64,000 bases of DNA from UBA1081 sp045636025 (GCA_045636025.1 JAZTWP010000085.1:7319-71318); one strand, 5' to 3'; counted from the stretch's first letter, positions 25,444 through 33,716 are shown. Program-made: numbers and translations. Notes: generated by a model from the sequence alone, not told the origin.

Positions 25444-25524
25444 ATGATTAAGACCTGCATAACAAACCCCACAAACGTAAATATTAACAACAACTACAAT
25501 TTCAGAAACGAGGTGAGAAGATGA
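25444..25524 (+). CDS. 26-residue peptide coupled to the next gene
   Basis: ATG 25444 has GGAGAG upstream. The Asn-rich peptide (MIKTCITNP...) ends in a TGA that overlaps the next ATG (ATGA at 25521-25524). The overlap and RBS suggest that it is translated and couples expression of the 82-aa gene, like a leader peptide. Confidence 0.5.
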   Translation: MIKTCITNPTNVNINNNYNFRNEVRR

Positions 25525-25769
25525 GAATTGATGTTCAGGAAAAGCCAATGAAGATAGCAGCATTCTGGGTAAGCAAGGCAGAAGCCGCAGACAAAGATTT
25601 TATGAATTCATTGAAGCCCGAATTCAAGGCATGGAAGAGAAAGAATTACCTTCCTGTTGTTTATGAAGCAGGCGAAGAAAATATTGAAGATAATATGTAT
25701 ATGTTAATGAAACACAACTATGACCTTAAAGTCAGAAATGAAAGTGTTCCTGAACTCCTCAATGCGTAA
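25521..25769 (+). CDS. Small acidic protein, 82 aa, upstream of the recombinase
   Basis: RBS AGGTGAG before ATG 25521. Soluble, helical, with a repeated acidic pattern (AGEENIEDNMYMLMKHNYDL). The family is not recognised. It is the only gene between the tyrosine recombinase and the serine recombinase, in the same direction as the latter and separated from it by a terminator and a separate promoter. A recombination directionality factor would be expected to be small and to lie near the recombinase, so this is a candidate, without sequence proof. Confidence 0.55.
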   Translation: MRIDVQEKPMKIAAFWVSKAEAADKDFMNSLKPEFKAWKRKNYLPVVYEAGEENIEDNMYMLMKHNYDLKVRNESVPELLNA

Positions 25770-25813
25770 TGCATTGATACATATTCTCATCTTTAAAACT
25801 GAATAATCATAGC

Positions 25814-25857
25814 AATCAGCTGTCAGAGATTTTTCTCCGGCAGCTGATTCTTTTTTT
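25814..25857 (+). terminator. Terminator before the serine recombinase promoter
   Basis: An AATCAGCTG... / ...CAGCTGATT stem is followed by seven Ts. It insulates the recombinase from upstream transcription. Confidence 0.8.
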
Positions 25858-25876
25858 ACTCAACTGTAAAACATTG

Positions 25877-25910
25877 AAGTATTGACGTTCTGCTGAATAC
25901 TTGGTACAAT
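25877..25910 (+). promoter_or_regulatory. Sigma-A promoter with overlapping palindrome
   Basis: TTGACG (25882-25887), a 17-base spacer and TACAAT (25905-25910) precede the recombinase RBS. AAGTATT (25877-25883) and AATACTT (25896-25902) form an inverted repeat that straddles the -35, as expected for a repressor site. Confidence 0.7.
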
Positions 25911-25944
25911 GTTGTCAGAAACTTCTATTAAACGGAGGGATAAC

Positions 25945-28107
25945 ATGGCTAAAAAACTCAGCATCGCAGCATATTGCCGAATTTCTGTTGATGATGAAAA
26001 GAATGATAAAAACACTTCAATCGAGAATCAGAAAGTAATTATTAACAGATATATTGAAAAATATTTTCCCGGTTCTGATGTTACTTTCTTTGAAGACAGA
26101 GATAAATCAGGTTTTTCGTTCAATGAAAGAACTGAATATCAGAGAATGCGTCCTCTTCTGATGAAAGGCGAATATAACATCCTAATCGTTAAGGATTTGT
26201 CACGATTTGCAAGAACTCTTGTTTATGGACTTGCCGAATTAGATGAGCTGAGAGATGCAGGTGTCAGAACAATTGCAATCGAAGATAAGCTGGATTATCC
26301 CGATAATGCAGACTGGTTCAAAACTCATCTGCAAATGCTGTTCAATGAGATGCCTGTCAGAGAAACTTCAAAAAAAGTAAAAAGTGTTGTGCAAAGCCGT
26401 CAAAAAGACGGAAAGTGGATATGTTCCGTTCCTTACGGATATGTCTTTACTAACACAAAAAAAATGCAATTTGAGGTTGACCCTGAAGCGGCAGCTGTAG
26501 TCAGAAAAATTTTTGAGCTTTATATCAGCGGATGGGGATATAAAAAAATCGCAAATTATCTGACAGAACAACACATTCCCACACCCAAAATGCGTGAAAT
26601 AGCAAGAATGGAAGCACAAGAGAAAGAGCATAACATAAAGGCTAATCCGATATGGAGTATTGCGACCATTCAGCCCATGATAAAAAATGACTTCTATATA
26701 GGCACTTTGCGTCAGGGCAAATATACCCGCAAGAAAATCAACGGTGATGATGTAAAAAACAATATTGAAGACCATCTCGTATTTCCGGAGCATCATGAAG
26801 CAATCATTGATTTCAAGACTTTTGATATTGCACAGAAAATGCTTAAAAGCAGAACAAGGGAAAATTACAGAGGTGTAAAAAAATATGCCAATGTATATTC
26901 GGGTCTGTTATTCTGCGGAGATTGCGGAAATCCTATGTTCGCAATGAGCAGAAAAAACCATGATGCATACAGATGCGGTGCTTATCATCAGCGCGGTCTT
27001 AAAGCGTGCACAAGTCATTTTACAAAAACTGAGACTCTGGATTCAGCGGTTAAATACTATCTTCTGAGTGTGAAAAACACATCAGAAAATATGATTGATA
27101 ACATTAATGCCGCCATATCACAAGAGTCAAAAAAAATCAAGGAATCAGATACTTCAATTGATTCTCTTAAAAAGCAAATAGAAGATATTGAAGAAGAAAT
27201 AGATGCACTTATGAGCATGCAGGCAAAAAAGGTTAAAAATGAACCTGAGCGAGAAGAATATCTCACGAAAAAATACGATAAGCTTATTAAAAAATGCGAA
27301 GATAGAATAACAGGTATTAAAAACCAGATTAAAATCATAAATGAGCACAAAAACAATATTATAAGAATCAATCGTCTTGCGACTCAGGTGATTAACATCT
27401 TTGATAATATCATTGAAAAAGACCATCTTGACAACCAGGACCTGCAATTCCTCGTTGAAAAAATATATGTATATGAAGATAATATAAAAGTCAAATTGAA
27501 AAATGATATCGACAGCATTCTCAGGAGCGGTTATGCTGACTATGAGGAGGATACCGTAAATTTTAAGTGTGACATCGTAAATATCGAATCAAACCAGACA
27601 GTCCAGATGAGTAATAATCATCGGGACAAGGTTTACGGTGTCAATGTTATATGTGAGGGTGACCCACTTGAAATTTATACGGATGCTGACGGTGAGGTAA
27701 TATTCAAGAAGTATTCACCCATGGGTGAGATGTCTGAATTCACATCTCAGTATGCTGAGGTGCTTTACAGGGCAACAAATCTGCCCGTCATCATCACAGA
27801 CCGTGACCACGTTATATCCTGCACAGGTGTGCCCAAGAAAGATGCCATGGAGCATCACATCACAAAAGAGCTTGAAGAAATTATGGAAAACCGATCAAGC
27901 TATGTGGCAGGCTCAGACAACTATGACCTTATCCCCATTGACGGGCTTGATAAAAAAGCTGCTATTGCCTACCCTATCATCGGCGGCGGAGATGTTTCGG
28001 GCGCAGTTATTCTGCTTGCAGGTGAAAACGGCACCGCTCCCACACAATCAGAGATAAAACTTGCTCAGGTTGCCGCATCATTTTTAGGAAAACAAACAGA
28101 AGAATAA
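25945..28107 (+). CDS. Large serine recombinase fused in frame to the SpoVT C-terminal part
   Basis: The start is ATG 25945 with RBS CGGAGGG. Residues 1-150: serine-recombinase catalytic domain (AAYCRISVDD with catalytic Ser14; VKDLSRFART). About 170-310: recombinase domain. About 323-360: zinc ribbon (CGDCG...C). About 390-500: long coiled coil. The recombinase runs to residue 569; the core repeat then joins it in frame to SpoVT from GDPL onward (about 150 residues: rest of the AbrB hairpin and the GAF domain) to give 720 aa. In the excised circle the same frame would read through the core into the 25-residue tail now at 3650-3728, giving 599 aa. Whether the fusion protein is active is unknown. 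Confidence 0.9.
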   Translation: MAKKLSIAAYCRISVDDEKNDKNTSIENQKVIINRYIEKYFPGSDVTFFEDRDKSGFSFNERTEYQRMRPLLMKGEYNILIVKDLSRFARTLVYGLAELDELRDAGVRTIAIEDKLDYPDNADWFKTHLQMLFNEMPVRETSKKVKSVVQSRQKDGKWICSVPYGYVFTNTKKMQFEVDPEAAAVVRKIFELYISGWGYKKIANYLTEQHIPTPKMREIARMEAQEKEHNIKANPIWSIATIQPMIKNDFYIGTLRQGKYTRKKINGDDVKNNIEDHLVFPEHHEAIIDFKTFDIAQKMLKSRTRENYRGVKKYANVYSGLLFCGDCGNPMFAMSRKNHDAYRCGAYHQRGLKACTSHFTKTETLDSAVKYYLLSVKNTSENMIDNINAAISQESKKIKESDTSIDSLKKQIEDIEEEIDALMSMQAKKVKNEPEREEYLTKKYDKLIKKCEDRITGIKNQIKIINEHKNNIIRINRLATQVINIFDNIIEKDHLDNQDLQFLVEKIYVYEDNIKVKLKNDIDSILRSGYADYEEDTVNFKCDIVNIESNQTVQMSNNHRDKVYGVNVICEGDPLEIYTDADGEVIFKKYSPMGEMSEFTSQYAEVLYRATNLPVIITDRDHVISCTGVPKKDAMEHHITKELEEIMENRSSYVAGSDNYDLIPIDGLDKKAAIAYPIIGGGDVSGAVILLAGENGTAPTQSEIKLAQVAASFLGKQTEE
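27653..27665 (+). repeat. Right attachment core (attR) in spoVT
   Basis: GTGAGGGTGACCC is identical to 3637-3649 and is in the same reading frame in the recombinase and in spoVT. Confidence 0.85.
27666..28107 (+). pseudogene. spoVT: spoVT 3' part (interrupted gene)
   Basis: Codons from LEIYTDADGEVIFKKYSP onward continue SpoVT exactly where the 5' part at 3552 stops. They cover the second half of the AbrB-type domain and the whole C-terminal GAF domain (ISCTGVPKKDAMEHH ... NRSSYVAGSD ... AAIAYPIIGGGDVSGAVILL). The 3' end (ASFLGKQTEE) matches the natural C-terminus, so nothing appears lost. In this configuration it can only be translated as the tail of the recombinase. SpoVT in bacilli activates and represses forespore genes late in sporulation. 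Confidence 0.9.
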
Positions 28108-28126
28108 GGAATAAGTTATCAGGATA

Positions 28127-28268
28127 TTCGCAGAAATTAAAATAAAGCTTGTAGGGACGTTAATCTAACGCCCGCTGCGTAGCAGAACGGCTCCGCCGTT
28201 AAATTTTCCTTACGGAAAATGCACATTCGTTCCGGGCGATGAATCATCGCCCCTACGATATATCAATT
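28127..28268. repeat. Intergenic palindromic repeat, copy 1
   Basis: About 140 bp, highly similar to 39977-40118. It begins CGCAGAAATTAA and contains a near-palindrome with GTAGGGACGTTA and CGCCCCTAC arms, a TTTTCC/GGAAAA hairpin and an AACGGC/GCCGTT pair. It encodes nothing and looks like a MITE. The right terminal arm is lost in this copy. Confidence 0.8.
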
Positions 28269-28312
28269 GGTTTTTGATGTGTTTAATATTTGTTGATAAT
28301 TCAAAAAAAAAT

Positions 28313-28339
28313 CAGCGGTCATATCACTATGACCGCTTG
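28313..28339 (-). terminator. Terminator of the 637-codon membrane-protein frame
   Basis: An AGCGGTCATA / TATGACCGCT stem is followed on the minus strand by an eight-T run, next to the stop at 28344. Confidence 0.8.
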
Positions 28340-28343
28340 AATT

Positions 28344-30197
28344 TTATTCTGTTACGTCTTCAGCAACAACAGCTTTTGTTGCTTCTGTCCAGTTTGCGTT
28401 ATCATCTGCTTCATATACAAATGATACTGAATCACCCTTTGCAAAGAAAATTGCTTCGGGAATTGTGTCTGCTGAAACCTTTACATACTTATCAACACCT
28501 GAAAGCTTGATATAGTAGCAAGTTGAGCCGCTTTCGATCTGGCTTCTGATTTCTTCAATAACACCTTCAACAGTCTTTTCTGCAGGTTCTGTGTTCTGTT
28601 CGGGTTCGTTGTTCTGAACATTTTCGGGAGCAACGCTTGTATCAACATTGATTGCATCCTTCTTGTTGTCCTTGAGAACAACTGCATAGTTCTGGATACA
28701 TTCAACAAGATCGGGGTTACCGTTTGCGGTATCAGTTGCAACGATATTATAGTTGCCTACGTTAACCATTGCATAACCCTTTACAACATTGCTTGAGTCT
28801 TTCATTGACATAAAGTATGTTGCCTGACCGTCAAGGTTGATAAGAATGGGGAATGTTGCAATCCAGCCTTTATCTGAAAGAACACCTTCTGCTGAGTTCT
28901 GTGCAGCAAGTTCTGTTGCACCTGATTCTTCAAAGAACATTGCTTCCTTTGTTCTCTGGTTGATAAGAATGAAACCGAGAATTGATTCGTCTGCAGTAAC
29001 ACTGGTAACGCCTGTGTAGATATAAACGTCATCGTTCATAGCAATGTAGCTTGAACCTGTTGTTGTCTTCTTAACACCTGTCTGACCGAAAACTGAGTTC
29101 CAGAAACCGTTGAGGTATGTGCCGTAGTAATTATACTGCTGAACAAGAAGATTTGCGTTGTAAACCTGGTCAATCCATGAAAGAGAAACCTTGTCTGCTG
29201 ATTCGCCCGCAACAACTTCATCGATTGTGTGGTAGCTGCACTTACCTGTAACAGCGTCAACCATTACGATACCCTTTACGTCGTCACCGCCGATAAGACC
29301 GATTTTCTTTTCAATGATTTCACAGATCCAGTAAGGTGTGCCGTTGTCATCAGCTTCAAATGAAATGTTGCCGATAATTTCTGTGGGATACTGGAAACGG
29401 ACAATTCGCTTGAGGTTTTTCTGAAGATATTCTGTGGGTGAATACTTGATATAACCCTCTGTGCTTTCTTTATCAAGAAGAACAAACTCTGTATCCTGAG
29501 TATTCATATTAACAATAACATAGCCGGGGAAACCGTCTTTTGTGTTATTGATCCACTTGAAGAAGTTACCGTATCTGAGAGGATAAACTCTGCAGGGAGC
29601 ACCGTTGTAGTTAATCTGTGTTGAATATTCTGTTGCAAGTTCAAACTGTGATTCAAGATTGATTGATGCAAGGTCACCGAGAACCTTGTCTGCAAGTTTT
29701 TCTGCAGCATCTTTGTCTATCATTGCAACGTTCTTGAAGTCAACTGTGCTGTCAATCTTTGTGATGCTTGAATCAAGGTCTTCATTTACTTCAAACTTAA
29801 GAAGTTCGCTGTAAGATGCAGCTCTGAAGAATACGCTTGATGCAAGGAAACCGATAAGAAGAACAATTGCAAGAATAACTGCAAGAATAACGGGTACTGT
29901 TGATACCTTTTTTACATAAGGAATATATTCGGGACGGATAAATGCCTTTGAAAGAAGGACATTTGCGCCGATGAATATTGCAACAACCACTGCCCAGAAC
30001 ATATAGAAATCAAGTGAACCGAAATTCATTGCGGGAAGCATAAAATAATATGCAATTGCACCGCCGATAACGGTAAGAATCAGGCTGATAACAATTTTCA
30101 TACCTGCTTTTTCGGGAGGAATATAAACCTCTTTTGTGGAAGAAGAGCCTTTGCCCTTTCCTTTGTCAGAGAAATCAACTTTAATAGGATCGCTCAT
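28344..30197 (-). CDS. Conserved Clostridia membrane protein of unknown function
   Basis: I start at ATG 30197 (MSDPIKVDF) with CAGGAG; the longer frame crosses the promoter. Residues 1-30 are hydrophilic and basic; three transmembrane helices lie at about 33-52, 63-85 and 97-121. A large outside domain of about 450 residues follows with beta-rich repeats (TEIIGNISFEADDNGTPYW, IGLIGGDDVKGIVMVDAVTG, GSSYIAMNDDVYIYTGVTSV). The last 70 residues resemble an OB-type domain after an acidic linker. I know similar proteins only as uncharacterised Clostridia membrane proteins. Monocistronic. Confidence 0.75.
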   Translation of the reverse strand: MSDPIKVDFSDKGKGKGSSSTKEVYIPPEKAGMKIVISLILTVIGGAIAYYFMLPAMNFGSLDFYMFWAVVVAIFIGANVLLSKAFIRPEYIPYVKKVSTVPVILAVILAIVLLIGFLASSVFFRAASYSELLKFEVNEDLDSSITKIDSTVDFKNVAMIDKDAAEKLADKVLGDLASINLESQFELATEYSTQINYNGAPCRVYPLRYGNFFKWINNTKDGFPGYVIVNMNTQDTEFVLLDKESTEGYIKYSPTEYLQKNLKRIVRFQYPTEIIGNISFEADDNGTPYWICEIIEKKIGLIGGDDVKGIVMVDAVTGKCSYHTIDEVVAGESADKVSLSWIDQVYNANLLVQQYNYYGTYLNGFWNSVFGQTGVKKTTTGSSYIAMNDDVYIYTGVTSVTADESILGFILINQRTKEAMFFEESGATELAAQNSAEGVLSDKGWIATFPILINLDGQATYFMSMKDSSNVVKGYAMVNVGNYNIVATDTANGNPDLVECIQNYAVVLKDNKKDAINVDTSVAPENVQNNEPEQNTEPAEKTVEGVIEEIRSQIESGSTCYYIKLSGVDKYVKVSADTIPEAIFFAKGDSVSFVYEADDNANWTEATKAVVAEDVTE

Positions 30198-30336
30198 TTT
30201 CTCAACTCCTGATATATAATTAAAATGTATTATACTATAATTTTTCACTAAATACAAGCTTTTTTATACACCATTTTGAATTTGACAAAAGATTCGTCGC
30301 TGTGATAATATATTTTCAGAAAGAAGGCGCAGAAAA

Positions 30337-30816
30337 ATGGAAATTATAATCAGACGTGCAGAAAAAAAAGATGCTGCAAGACTTGCTGCACTCCTTGAAA
30401 TCATAGCTCAGCTTCACCACGAAGGCAGACCCGATATCTACGGCGGTGGCGGTGCCAAATATGATATTGAGGCTGTTGAGAAGAAAATAAGCAATCCCGA
30501 TGAAATAATTCTTGTGGCAACAGACGAAAACGGCTATGTACTCGGTTACACAATGTCAAAAATTATTGATGTTGAAGAAAACGGCATTCTTCTGCCTTAC
30601 CGTAAAATGTATATAGATGATGTATGTGTTGACCCTGAATGCAGAAAATACGGTGTCGGCAAAAAACTTATGGAATCAACAAAGCAGGAAGCTGTGAATG
30701 CAGGTTGTCATCTTGCAGAGCTGAATGTGTGGGCATTCAATGAAAATGCCGTAAATTTCTATAAAAACTGCGGAATGACGGTTCAGCGTATGTATATGGA
30801 ATACATTTTTGAGTAA
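30337..30816 (+). CDS. GNAT-family N-acetyltransferase
   Basis: 159 aa, typical of GNAT proteins. Motif A for acetyl-CoA binding is VDPECRKYGVGKKLMES (R/Q-x-x-G-x-G/A pattern), preceded by the MYIDDVCV strand. The C-terminal NVWAFNENAVNFYKNCGM motif B is also present. It transfers an acetyl group from acetyl-CoA to an amine; the substrate cannot be predicted. Single gene between the membrane protein and the ABC transporter operon. Confidence 0.9.
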   Translation: MEIIIRRAEKKDAARLAALLEIIAQLHHEGRPDIYGGGGAKYDIEAVEKKISNPDEIILVATDENGYVLGYTMSKIIDVEENGILLPYRKMYIDDVCVDPECRKYGVGKKLMESTKQEAVNAGCHLAELNVWAFNENAVNFYKNCGMTVQRMYMEYIFE

Positions 30817-30893
30817 ATTTTAGTAAAAGTAAATATTTTTTTCATCAGTTGATTGTTGATTGCTACAAAAAAGCAAAAAATTGCAAAAAACAC

Positions 30894-30922
30894 TTTACAA
30901 CTTTAGTTTGGTGAAGTATAAT
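30894..30922 (+). promoter_or_regulatory. Sigma-A promoter of the first amino-acid ABC operon
   Basis: TTTACA, a 17-base spacer and TATAAT lie about 50 bases upstream of the ATG at 30971. Confidence 0.7.
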
Positions 30923-30970
30923 ACAACCATTGAAAGCACCCAAGTGCTTATCGAAAGGAGAAATTTCACA

Positions 30971-31876
30971 ATGAAAAAAATTATTGCTTTAGTTATGGCA
31001 GCTCTGCTTGTATTCGCATTCGCAGGCTGTGCAAAGACAACAGACGGCGACACATCAACAACTCCCGATGCTGCTAACAACAGCGCAAACACAGATGCTG
31101 ATGCAGTTGTTAAAGAAGAACCCACTTCAAAGCTTGATCTCACAGTTAATACAATTGATACAGCAGCTATTGATGCTGAATCAGACCTCGGCAAAATCAT
31201 TGCTAACGGTAAACTCGTTGTAGGTATCACAAACTACGCTCCCATGGATTACAAAGATCCCGGCAGTGATGAATGGACAGGTTTCGACGCTGAATTTGCA
31301 GAAGCTTTCGGTAAAGCTCTCGGTGTAGATGTTGAATTCATTGAAGTTGACTGGGATAACAAAGTTTTTGAACTTGACTCAAAGAAAGTTGACTGTATCT
31401 GGAACGGTATGACAATCACACCCGAAATCACACTTGCAACAAGTGTTTCTGATGCATACGTAAAGAATGCTCAGGTTGTTGTTATGGCTGCTGATAAAGT
31501 TGCTGATTATGCAGACGCTGCTTCAATGGCAGACCTTGCATTCGCAGTTGAATCAGGTTCAGCAGGTGAAAAGGCTGCTAAGGATAACGGATATGAATAC
31601 ACAGCAGTTCTCACTCAGGCTGATGCTCTTATGGAAGTTCAGTCAGGCACAGCAGATGCTTGTATCATCGACATCACAATGGCAAACGCTATGACAGGTG
31701 AAGGCACAAGCTATGAAAAACTTGCACAGGGCGTTGAACTTACAAGCGAAGAATACGGCATCAGCTTCAGAAAAGATTCAAACGCAACAGCAGTCCTCAA
31801 TCAGTTTATGAAGGACAACAAGACTAACGTTCTTGAACCTCTTGCAGCAAAGTACGAACTTACTCTTGCATTCTAA
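30971..31876 (+). CDS. Polar amino-acid ABC transporter, substrate-binding lipoprotein
   Basis: The start is ATG 30971; the upstream extension covers the promoter. A lipoprotein signal ends in FAGC with the lipidated Cys at position 20, followed by a Thr/Asp/Ala-rich linker. The mature part has the SBP family 3 signature (KLVVGITNYAPMDYKD, GFDAEFAEAFGKALG, DCIWNGMTITPEI). It captures an amino acid outside the membrane and hands it to the permease encoded next. A hairpin at 31899-31929 between the two genes probably lets the binding protein be made in excess. Confidence 0.93.
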   Translation: MKKIIALVMAALLVFAFAGCAKTTDGDTSTTPDAANNSANTDADAVVKEEPTSKLDLTVNTIDTAAIDAESDLGKIIANGKLVVGITNYAPMDYKDPGSDEWTGFDAEFAEAFGKALGVDVEFIEVDWDNKVFELDSKKVDCIWNGMTITPEITLATSVSDAYVKNAQVVVMAADKVADYADAASMADLAFAVESGSAGEKAAKDNGYEYTAVLTQADALMEVQSGTADACIIDITMANAMTGEGTSYEKLAQGVELTSEEYGISFRKDSNATAVLNQFMKDNKTNVLEPLAAKYELTLAF

Positions 31877-31898
31877 TAACAAATAAAAATAATTTATC

Positions 31899-31929
31899 GA
31901 GGCAGAGAGAAATTTCTGCCTCAGTTTTT
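31899..31929 (+). terminator. Partial terminator between binding protein and permease genes
   Basis: A GAGGCAGA / TCTGCCTC stem is followed by five Ts inside the operon. Confidence 0.65.
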
Positions 31930-31958
31930 CTGTAAAAGGAATATAAAGGAATATAAAT

Positions 31959-32666
31959 ATGGAAACATTTCTTAATGTTACGCTTGATTTGTTGAACGGT
32001 TTCGGAACAACACTCAAGCTGTTTTCTCTCACACTTGTTTTTGCTCTTCCGCTGGGATTGATTTTCAGCTTTTTCTCAATGAGCAAATTCAAGCCTCTGA
32101 GTGCACTTATGAAAATATTCATCTGGATCATAAGAGGTACACCTCTTATGCTTCAGCTTATTGTTGTTTTCTATGGCCCCGGACTTGTAGGTTCATGGGC
32201 AGAAGATATGCTTATAACAACAGACAACGTATTTGTGCAGTGGCTTGCCACTTGGGACGGTCTTGACCGATTCCCCGCAGTTCTCGTTGCTTTTGTTATA
32301 AATTATGCTTGTTATTTCTCTGAAATTTACCGTGGTGGTATTGAATCTATTTCAAAAGGACAGTATGAAGCAGGTCAGGTACTCGGTATGACCAAGACTC
32401 AGATTTTCTTCAAGATTGTTCTTCTTCAGGTTATCAAGAGAATTATTCCTCCTATGAGCAACGAAATTATTACTCTTGTAAAAGATACCTCTCTTGCAAG
32501 AATCATTGCCGTTTATGAAATCATATGGAGTGCTCAGGTTTATATCAAGAGCGAAGGTCTTATCTGGCCTCTGTTCTATACAGCAGCATTCTATCTCATC
32601 TTCAACGGAATTCTTACTGTTCTTTTCAGAAAAATCGAAAAGAAACTTGATTATTTTAAGGGGTGA
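31959..32666 (+). CDS. Amino-acid ABC transporter permease (HisMQ type)
   Basis: 235 aa with about five hydrophobic helices. The N-terminal IRGTPLMLQL segment and the EAA-loop (YEAGQVLGMTKTQIFFKIVLLQVIKR) that contacts the ATPase are typical of the His/Glu/Gln/Arg/opine permease family. It forms the membrane channel, probably as a homodimer, because the operon has only one permease gene. It overlaps the ATPase gene region: the ATPase RBS lies in its last codons. Confidence 0.93.
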   Translation: METFLNVTLDLLNGFGTTLKLFSLTLVFALPLGLIFSFFSMSKFKPLSALMKIFIWIIRGTPLMLQLIVVFYGPGLVGSWAEDMLITTDNVFVQWLATWDGLDRFPAVLVAFVINYACYFSEIYRGGIESISKGQYEAGQVLGMTKTQIFFKIVLLQVIKRIIPPMSNEIITLVKDTSLARIIAVYEIIWSAQVYIKSEGLIWPLFYTAAFYLIFNGILTVLFRKIEKKLDYFKG

Positions 32667-32671
32667 AGAAT

Positions 32672-33436
32672 ATGGCTGTACTTGAAGTAAACAACATAAA
32701 AAAGAGTTTCGGCAAAACCGAAGTTCTCAAAGACATATCTTTCTCTCTTGAAAAAGGTGAAGTTATCTCCATCATCGGTTCATCAGGAAGCGGTAAGACA
32801 ACACTTCTCCGCTGTCTCAATTTCCTTGAATTTGCTGATGAAGGCACAATCACAGTAAACGGTGAACTTCTTTATGACGGCAGCGACGGCAAATCAAAAA
32901 AGATGAAAGAAGCTGAAATCAGAACAAAACGTCTTCATTTCGGTCTTGTTTTCCAGAATTTCAATCTATTTCCGCAGTATAATGTTCTTGACAATATAAC
33001 TCTTGCTCCCAAGCTCCTTAAAAAAGGAACAAATGAAGAAATCGAAGCAACTGCAAAGAAGCTCATTGAAAGAGTAGGTCTTTCAGAAAAAACAAACAAC
33101 TACCCTTGTGAACTTTCAGGCGGTCAGCAGCAGCGTGTTGCAATTGCCCGTGCTCTGGCGCTGAATCCCGATATTCTTTGTTTTGACGAACCCACTTCTG
33201 CCCTTGACCCAGAGCTTACAGGTGAAGTTCTCAAAGTTATCAAAGGTCTCAAAACAGGCGACAGCACAATGATTGTTGTTACTCACGAAATGGGATTTGC
33301 AAGAGAAGTTTCTGACAAAATCATCTTTATGGCAGACGGTGTCATTGAAGAAATGGGCACTCCCGATGAGATTTTCGGCAATCCCAAATCTGAAAAGATG
33401 AAGGCTTTCCTTAGCCGTTCACTTGAAAACATCTGA
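32672..33436 (+). CDS. Amino-acid ABC transporter ATP-binding protein (GlnQ type)
   Basis: The start is ATG 32672 (MAVLEVNNIK) with AGGGG upstream. All ATPase motifs are present: Walker A GSSGSGKTT, Q-loop VFQNFNLF, ABC signature LSGGQQQR, Walker B ILCFDEPTSALDP and a switch His in VVTHEMGFA. 254 aa, standard for the polar-amino-acid class. It powers uptake with the permease encoded just upstream. Confidence 0.96.
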   Translation: MAVLEVNNIKKSFGKTEVLKDISFSLEKGEVISIIGSSGSGKTTLLRCLNFLEFADEGTITVNGELLYDGSDGKSKKMKEAEIRTKRLHFGLVFQNFNLFPQYNVLDNITLAPKLLKKGTNEEIEATAKKLIERVGLSEKTNNYPCELSGGQQQRVAIARALALNPDILCFDEPTSALDPELTGEVLKVIKGLKTGDSTMIVVTHEMGFAREVSDKIIFMADGVIEEMGTPDEIFGNPKSEKMKAFLSRSLENI

Positions 33437-33446
33437 GGTGAATAAA

Positions 33447-33716
33447 ATGCCTAAAAATGATGAAATGATGAAAAATGAGCTGTTTGAGCTCATCGCAAAA
33501 ATCAAAAATGCCGAAGAATGCAAGGCTCTGCTGAGTGACCTTTGCACAGTCAAAGAAATTGAGCAGATGGCACAGCGTGTGAAAGCTGCAAAGCTCCTGA
33601 TTGAAGGCAAAACCTATAATCAGGTTATTGAAGAAACAGATATTTCTTCTGCAACACTCAGCCGTGTTTCAAGATGCGTTCAGTACGGTGAAGGCTACAG
33701 TAAATTTTTGAAATAA
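33447..33716 (+). CDS. TrpR/YerC-family regulator
   Basis: The start is ATG 33447 (MPKNDEMM) with GAGGTG. The 89-aa helical protein has a TrpR-like HTH: LCTVKEIEQMAQRVKAAKLLIEGKTYNQVIEETDISSATLSRVSRC. The YerC/YecD branch of this fold is common in Firmicutes. It follows the ABC ATPase by 10 bases and is likely co-transcribed, so it may control amino-acid uptake, perhaps with the amino acid as co-repressor (inference). Confidence 0.88.
   Translation: MPKNDEMMKNELFELIAKIKNAEECKALLSDLCTVKEIEQMAQRVKAAKLLIEGKTYNQVIEETDISSATLSRVSRCVQYGEGYSKFLK

Larger units (their letters stand above)
3637..27652. mobile_element. 24-kb intervening element inside spoVT
   Basis: The boundaries are set by the 13-bp repeat shared by the interrupted spoVT halves. 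The right end carries a large serine recombinase reading towards the junction. Inside are a sugar operon, a replication-type module with iterons, a HipA-like pair, a cytidine deaminase-like protein, a methyltransferase, an antiporter, a type I restriction-modification operon and a tyrosine recombinase. The content is a plasmid- or island-like mosaic. I see no conjugation or phage structural genes. By analogy with the sigK skin element, precise excision would rebuild spoVT. That excision occurs, and in which cell, is inference. Confidence 0.85.

Noticed and set aside
3552..27665. spoVT split as an assembly error
   Set aside because: Exact 13-bp core, preserved codon phase, a recombinase at the junction, an older second junction copy, and the independent spoVAD case argue against it, though only reads can exclude it.
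28344..30197. Several long frames antisense or shifted to the large membrane protein gene
   Set aside because: They are shadows of its strong codon bias (GTT/GAA/AAG-rich) and lack starts and RBS.
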